Positions 60,442 through 64,000 of a DNA stretch of 64,000 nt are shown here, one piece after another. The stretch is from the NCBI RefSeq assembly GCF_000026365.1, contig NC_012990.1:620001-684000 (forward strand), read 5' to 3'. A program made the position numbers and the translations under genes. This DNA comes from Zygosaccharomyces rouxii. Its lineage: Eukaryota; Ascomycota; Saccharomycetes; Saccharomycetales; Saccharomycetaceae. The first letter of the stretch is position 1, and every line of letters starts with the position of its first letter. A model generated the notes under the pieces. It was not told the origin of the DNA. It made no database searches and saw only the letters and a program-made list of their open reading frames with translations.

Positions 60442-60461
60442 GCGATGAGATGCGATGAGAT
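60442..60461 (+). promoter_or_regulatory. Two tandem PAC boxes between CIN4 and PSO2
   Basis: GCGATGAGAT twice in direct 10-bp tandem (60442-60451, 60452-60461) inside the 100-bp divergent promoter. Exact PAC element; Dot6/Tod6 control is the known role, though these genes are not ribosome-biogenesis genes. Confidence 0.65.
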
Positions 60462-60520
60462 GACTTACACTTTTTCACTTCGACTAATTATACTACAAAA
60501 GCATCTAAAGAGAAATAGTT

Positions 60521-61993
60521 ATGGGAATAAAGAGGCAGAGGACTCTTGCTGAATTTGGAATCTCTGAGACTCGCTCGTTGCAGATTCGTAATCAGCAGTC
60601 TAGCTTTGGTAGTAGTCAGGATCCCATCGTTGTAGAGGAAGATGAAGAGCGAGTACAAGAGGTACGATGTCCACTATGTAATGCGGATATTACACACCTA
60701 GAGATTTATATGAAGGAGGCACACGCTCAGAAATGTTTGGATAAGGCACCAGAACCTAAGAAGCCCAAAACTAGACCACCTTTACCTGGCACTAAAATTG
60801 TTAAGTTATTCAGTTTGCAGATAGTTGTGGACGGATTTGCATATGATAGACATGGAGACATCGAACACTATTTCCTTTCACATTTCCATTCGGATCACTA
60901 CGGTGGACTTAAGAAATCTTGGACTAATGGTATTATCTATGCATCGAGCATTACTATTAACTTAGTCAGGGATAAGTTTAAAATTGATGGATCAAGACTA
61001 CGACCGTTACCCATGAATGAAAAAATTTGGATTACTGATAAAGTCTCCGTAGTATTGTTAGACGCTAACCATTGTCCCGGTGCAGTGGTATTTCTTTTCG
61101 AAGAGTATGATAACGATGCAGTGGTAAAGACAGTTTTACATACGGGGGATTTTAGAGCTAATAACAAGTTGATAGAAGAAGTGAAGCGATGGACGACCAG
61201 GTTAGATGAAGTCTATCTCGACACGACCTATTTGATACCTGGGTTCCATTTCCCATCACAAGAATCTGTATTGGAAGTGACGTCGAATTTTGCAAAAGAT
61301 TTGGTAAATCGTGGATTTCAATCAATTTTCCAAAACGATCAAAAATCCATTGTTAATTACACACATCAATCACCTAAGTTGTACAAATTATTATTTTTAG
61401 TGGGCACTTATACCATCGGTAAGGAAAAGTTGGCAATTTCACTTGCTCAAGTATTGGGAACAAAGATATTCATCCCCGCTGGTACGCCAAGGCACAGAAT
61501 GATCTCCCAATACATGGAATACTTCCCATCAGGATTGATTACGCATGATGTGAAGGAATCCTGCGTCCACCTAGTGCCACTTAGAATTTTAAATTCTAAA
61601 GATTCCATCCAATCGTACTTCCAAAATTACAGCAGCATATATGAAGACGTTGTTGGCTTTATACCCACAGGTTGGACGTTTACGAGTAAATGGGCTAAAA
61701 AACCGGAGTTTTCCACAATTTTATCAAGAATGGACTACTGTAAAGAAGTTTTGCATAATACCCAGGATGCATTGGACATAAACTTCGTATTAAAACAATT
61801 TAAAAAATATCAAAGATTTCAGGTTTTTAAAGTGCCGTATTCTGAACACAGCAGTTTTAAGGATTTGGTTAATTTTGGTTGTTCAATGGACTATAAAACA
61901 ATTTTGGCCACCGTAAATTTGCATAATATTAAAGAGATGAATGAATGGTTTGCTACTTGGCAGAACATGCGGAATGATAGTACATTTTGCTAG
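60521..61993 (+). CDS. PSO2: PSO2/SNM1 cross-link repair nuclease
   Basis: Metallo-beta-lactamase/beta-CASP 5'-exonuclease for DNA interstrand cross-links. 490 residues (S. cerevisiae 661; a shorter N-terminus). N-terminal KRQRTLAEFGI resembles the conserved S. cerevisiae motif. A C2HC finger is at Cys50, Cys53, His68, Cys72. The HxHxDH motif is at residues 121-126 (HFHSDH). It is YMR137C by position. Confidence 0.95.
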   Translation: MGIKRQRTLAEFGISETRSLQIRNQQSSFGSSQDPIVVEEDEERVQEVRCPLCNADITHLEIYMKEAHAQKCLDKAPEPKKPKTRPPLPGTKIVKLFSLQIVVDGFAYDRHGDIEHYFLSHFHSDHYGGLKKSWTNGIIYASSITINLVRDKFKIDGSRLRPLPMNEKIWITDKVSVVLLDANHCPGAVVFLFEEYDNDAVVKTVLHTGDFRANNKLIEEVKRWTTRLDEVYLDTTYLIPGFHFPSQESVLEVTSNFAKDLVNRGFQSIFQNDQKSIVNYTHQSPKLYKLLFLVGTYTIGKEKLAISLAQVLGTKIFIPAGTPRHRMISQYMEYFPSGLITHDVKESCVHLVPLRILNSKDSIQSYFQNYSSIYEDVVGFIPTGWTFTSKWAKKPEFSTILSRMDYCKEVLHNTQDALDINFVLKQFKKYQRFQVFKVPYSEHSSFKDLVNFGCSMDYKTILATVNLHNIKEMNEWFATWQNMRNDSTFC

Positions 61994-62124
61994 GTTATTA
62001 CATACACAAAGATTACAGAGGAGTAATAAAGAAAGGGGAACGGGGGAAAAATTACATATAGATAAGGGGTATCAAACGGATAAATTTGCTTTTTTTTTAT
62101 TATTATTATTCCATTTTCTTTTGT

Positions 62125-63711
62125 CTAACCCAGCTTGTAGTTGGAAACCAGCCCACCGATCGTATTGAACTCTGAGTCCAAATTTGGATCGTTCTCAAGC
62201 TGAGAAATAAATAATTCTGGGACATCTAAAGCGGAAGGAACTCTCCTATCTTCAGGATTAACTTGTCTCTTATAACGCATTAGGATATTTGCATCTCTGG
62301 TGCTAAATTTCTTGATTAATTTCCTGTAAAACAATCCACAAGCATTGCAGAGAGTTCTATTACCATAGGGACCTCTCCTCCATTCAGGCGTAATTCCTTC
62401 TTTACAGTGAACGCATGAAGTCGTTGCTTGTTCAGTTTGTCTTACGTTCTCAGCTATAAGAAGACCTTGAGTCAAAGATCTTCTGTAATTTTGAGGTGCA
62501 GCTAATGACACTTCTGTTAACGATTTCTTACGTTTTTTCTGGAATTTCAAATTTTTAGGGTTCTTCTTCCCTGGAATTATCGACTGTGGTTGTGCTTGGG
62601 ATTGTTGAGGTTGTGAAGATTTGAATATCATTGGCATCGTAGTCCTTCCAACATAAGCTGAAGGATCTGAGAGTGTAAACCTATGAGAAGGCTCAGTAGG
62701 ACTGGGTTGAGTTGCAGAAGGCCACGAAGAAATTACTTGATGTTGAGTAGGGGGTGGTCGAGGGGGTGGTGGTTGATGATGTCGTTGTTCAGGGTCTTGA
62801 GGTTGCCTCTGTTGTTGTTGCTGCTGTTGTGACTGCCGCCTCTGTTGTTCTTGTGGTGGTATGGCAGTCGCTGGACTTGTGGGTCCACTTGGGAAACGGT
62901 AACCATGAAATGCAGTTCTTTCTTGATGCGGCAAATTCATCGTTAGCGATTCCATTGGCGGTAAAACAACCTTGCGTGGTTGTTGTTGAGGGGTGCTCAC
63001 ACGCAAATCTCTTTGTAATTTCGATGCCATATTCTCCTTAATATGAGGAGTTTGTGACTTTAATTCAACTAGCTCCTCCACAGTTTCCTTCAACCTACAA
63101 ACTACATTTCCTAGAGAACTCAACTGTTCATTAGAGACCCTATCCAATAAAATTCTGGAGTTACTGCTTGTTGGTGTAGACGATAACTCTTCAGGATCTT
63201 GCACTACCGGCCAATTTCTAATCTCATCGGATATACAATTTTTAAGCTCTATGATAAAGCTTAATTTATCCTGGTACAGTTGGTTCAACTCGTTGTCATT
63301 CTCAACAGTAGCTGCCGCTCTCATCAGTGAGTCCATGGATGACTGACGTCGGCGACCGCTACTTAAAGCGCTTCCAGTAGTAGTAATACCAGTAGTTCTT
63401 GATTCTAAAGGTGACCCCTCTAAACTGCTCCCACTGCCAGGGTAGCCCTGAGATGAAAGAAATTGCATCTTGGTAGATGACGCTGGCGGTGTCAAAGTAC
63501 TCCTAGGATCTTCATCGGTGGCACTCGTTGTCGTTTCCCCGGATATATTCAGCAAATAAGGTACACTAGGAACTTTGGCACTGGTGGAAATGCTTCTCGA
63601 AAGAACAGGGTGCCTTGTACGCCCAAATACGTTACCACCTTCTGTTGATCCACTGCCCGCCTCCTCGGCTGTTGGTAAGGCTCTCATAGTAGTTGTTTTA
63701 GCAGCGCTCAT
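62125..63711 (-). CDS. GAT2: GAT2 GATA-family zinc-finger protein
   Basis: Putative GATA transcription factor. 528 residues (S. cerevisiae 560). One zinc finger near 428-452 with C-X2-C-X18-C-X2-C spacing (CVHC...CNAC), then the basic tail LFYRKLIKKF. The middle is Gln/Pro-rich (poly-Gln at about 285-320). Long Ser/Thr-rich N-terminus. It is YMR136W by position and the right end of the collinear series. Confidence 0.94.
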   Translation of the reverse strand: MSAAKTTTMRALPTAEEAGSGSTEGGNVFGRTRHPVLSRSISTSAKVPSVPYLLNISGETTTSATDEDPRSTLTPPASSTKMQFLSSQGYPGSGSSLEGSPLESRTTGITTTGSALSSGRRRQSSMDSLMRAAATVENDNELNQLYQDKLSFIIELKNCISDEIRNWPVVQDPEELSSTPTSSNSRILLDRVSNEQLSSLGNVVCRLKETVEELVELKSQTPHIKENMASKLQRDLRVSTPQQQPRKVVLPPMESLTMNLPHQERTAFHGYRFPSGPTSPATAIPPQEQQRRQSQQQQQQQRQPQDPEQRHHQPPPPRPPPTQHQVISSWPSATQPSPTEPSHRFTLSDPSAYVGRTTMPMIFKSSQPQQSQAQPQSIIPGKKNPKNLKFQKKRKKSLTEVSLAAPQNYRRSLTQGLLIAENVRQTEQATTSCVHCKEGITPEWRRGPYGNRTLCNACGLFYRKLIKKFSTRDANILMRYKRQVNPEDRRVPSALDVPELFISQLENDPNLDSEFNTIGGLVSNYKLG

Positions 63712-63861
63712 CAGAGATGATTATAAACTAACTATTGTGTTATTATTTTTTTTTTTCCTAATGGCAATCAAATTCGCCTTTTCAGCAACTAAACGTTAAA
63801 ACTTTCTCTCAGTAGTAAAGACACAATCAAGAACAAAAAAAGTGAAATAATAATGATTGAA

Positions 63862-63891
63862 ATACGACTTGATACGACTTGATACGACTTG
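63862..63891 (+). repeat. Three tandem copies of ATACGACTTG upstream of GAT2
   Basis: Exact 10-bp direct repeats at 63862, 63872 and 63882, about 150-180 bp upstream of the GAT2 ATG. Possibly a duplicated regulator site; the factor is unknown. Confidence 0.7.
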
Positions 63892-64000
63892 ACAGTTCAA
63901 AGGAATGGGTATACTGGCCAGCAGCAAGCTCGCAGCTTCAAACGGATGGATATGGATAATATCTTCTCCGTTCTTGTAGGCCCTTTTTACCCTGTTTAGT

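Overview
This is nuclear DNA of a budding yeast in the family Saccharomycetaceae. Both tRNA genes, about 46 protein-coding loci, the short S. cerevisiae-style introns (GTATGT...TACTAAC...YAG) and the dense gene packing all fit. Protein matches were made by memory of S. cerevisiae proteins; no database was searched.

The gene order is the most informative feature. Read left to right, the genes interleave two S. cerevisiae tracts. One runs from DUN1 (YDL101C) to MDH3 (YDL078C) on chromosome IV. The other runs from YMR160W to GAT2 (YMR136W) on chromosome XIII. Both are in unbroken order with every strand as expected. Pairs that are duplicated in S. cerevisiae (NUP53/ASM4, NDE1/NDE2, RPS16A/B, RPL13A/B, RIM11/MRK1) occur once. 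The genome therefore diverged before the whole-genome duplication. The Zygosaccharomyces/Torulaspora group is my best guess, but the species is not proven.

Layout. 1-11.7 kb: DUN1 (5' half, with a 5' intron), YMR160W-like, ATG16, a 1.5-kb gap, tRNA-Met, GET3, BUG1, MRPS8, AIM36, SNU23, TPP1, RPN6. 12-28.7 kb: PMT1, YMR155W-like transporter, tRNA-Ile, SRP14, UBX3, RAM1, RIM13, NUR1, a NUP53/ASM4 nucleoporin, YIM1, LUC7. 29-37 kb: an orphan short-chain dehydrogenase, IMP1, SWP1, the LDO16/LDO45 alternatively spliced locus, a frameshifted T5orf172 gene, YDL086W, TIF34, a SERF-like small gene. 37.8-48.1 kb: formate dehydrogenase, a 2.6-kb gap, NDE1, a CENP-B/pogo-type DNA-binding gene, SUB2, FDO1. 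48.5-51.4 kb: a ribosomal cluster RPS16/RPL13/RPP1 with unusual promoter repeats. 51.7-64 kb: SIP5, a class III aminotransferase, THI3, a RIM11/MRK1 kinase, MDH3, CIN4, PSO2, GAT2.

Five genes interrupt the S. cerevisiae-like order: the SDR (29.2 kb), the T5orf172 gene (33.5 kb), FDH (37.8 kb), the CENP-B-like gene (43.4 kb) and the aminotransferase (53.4 kb). They are the accessory content here. The strongest observations are the conserved LDO45 exon join, the DUN1 intron that makes sense of a start-less reading frame, the RPL13 intron absence, and short repeat arrays in the ribosomal and kinase promoters. Several reading frames here open with TTG or GTG. In each case I moved the start to the first supported ATG.
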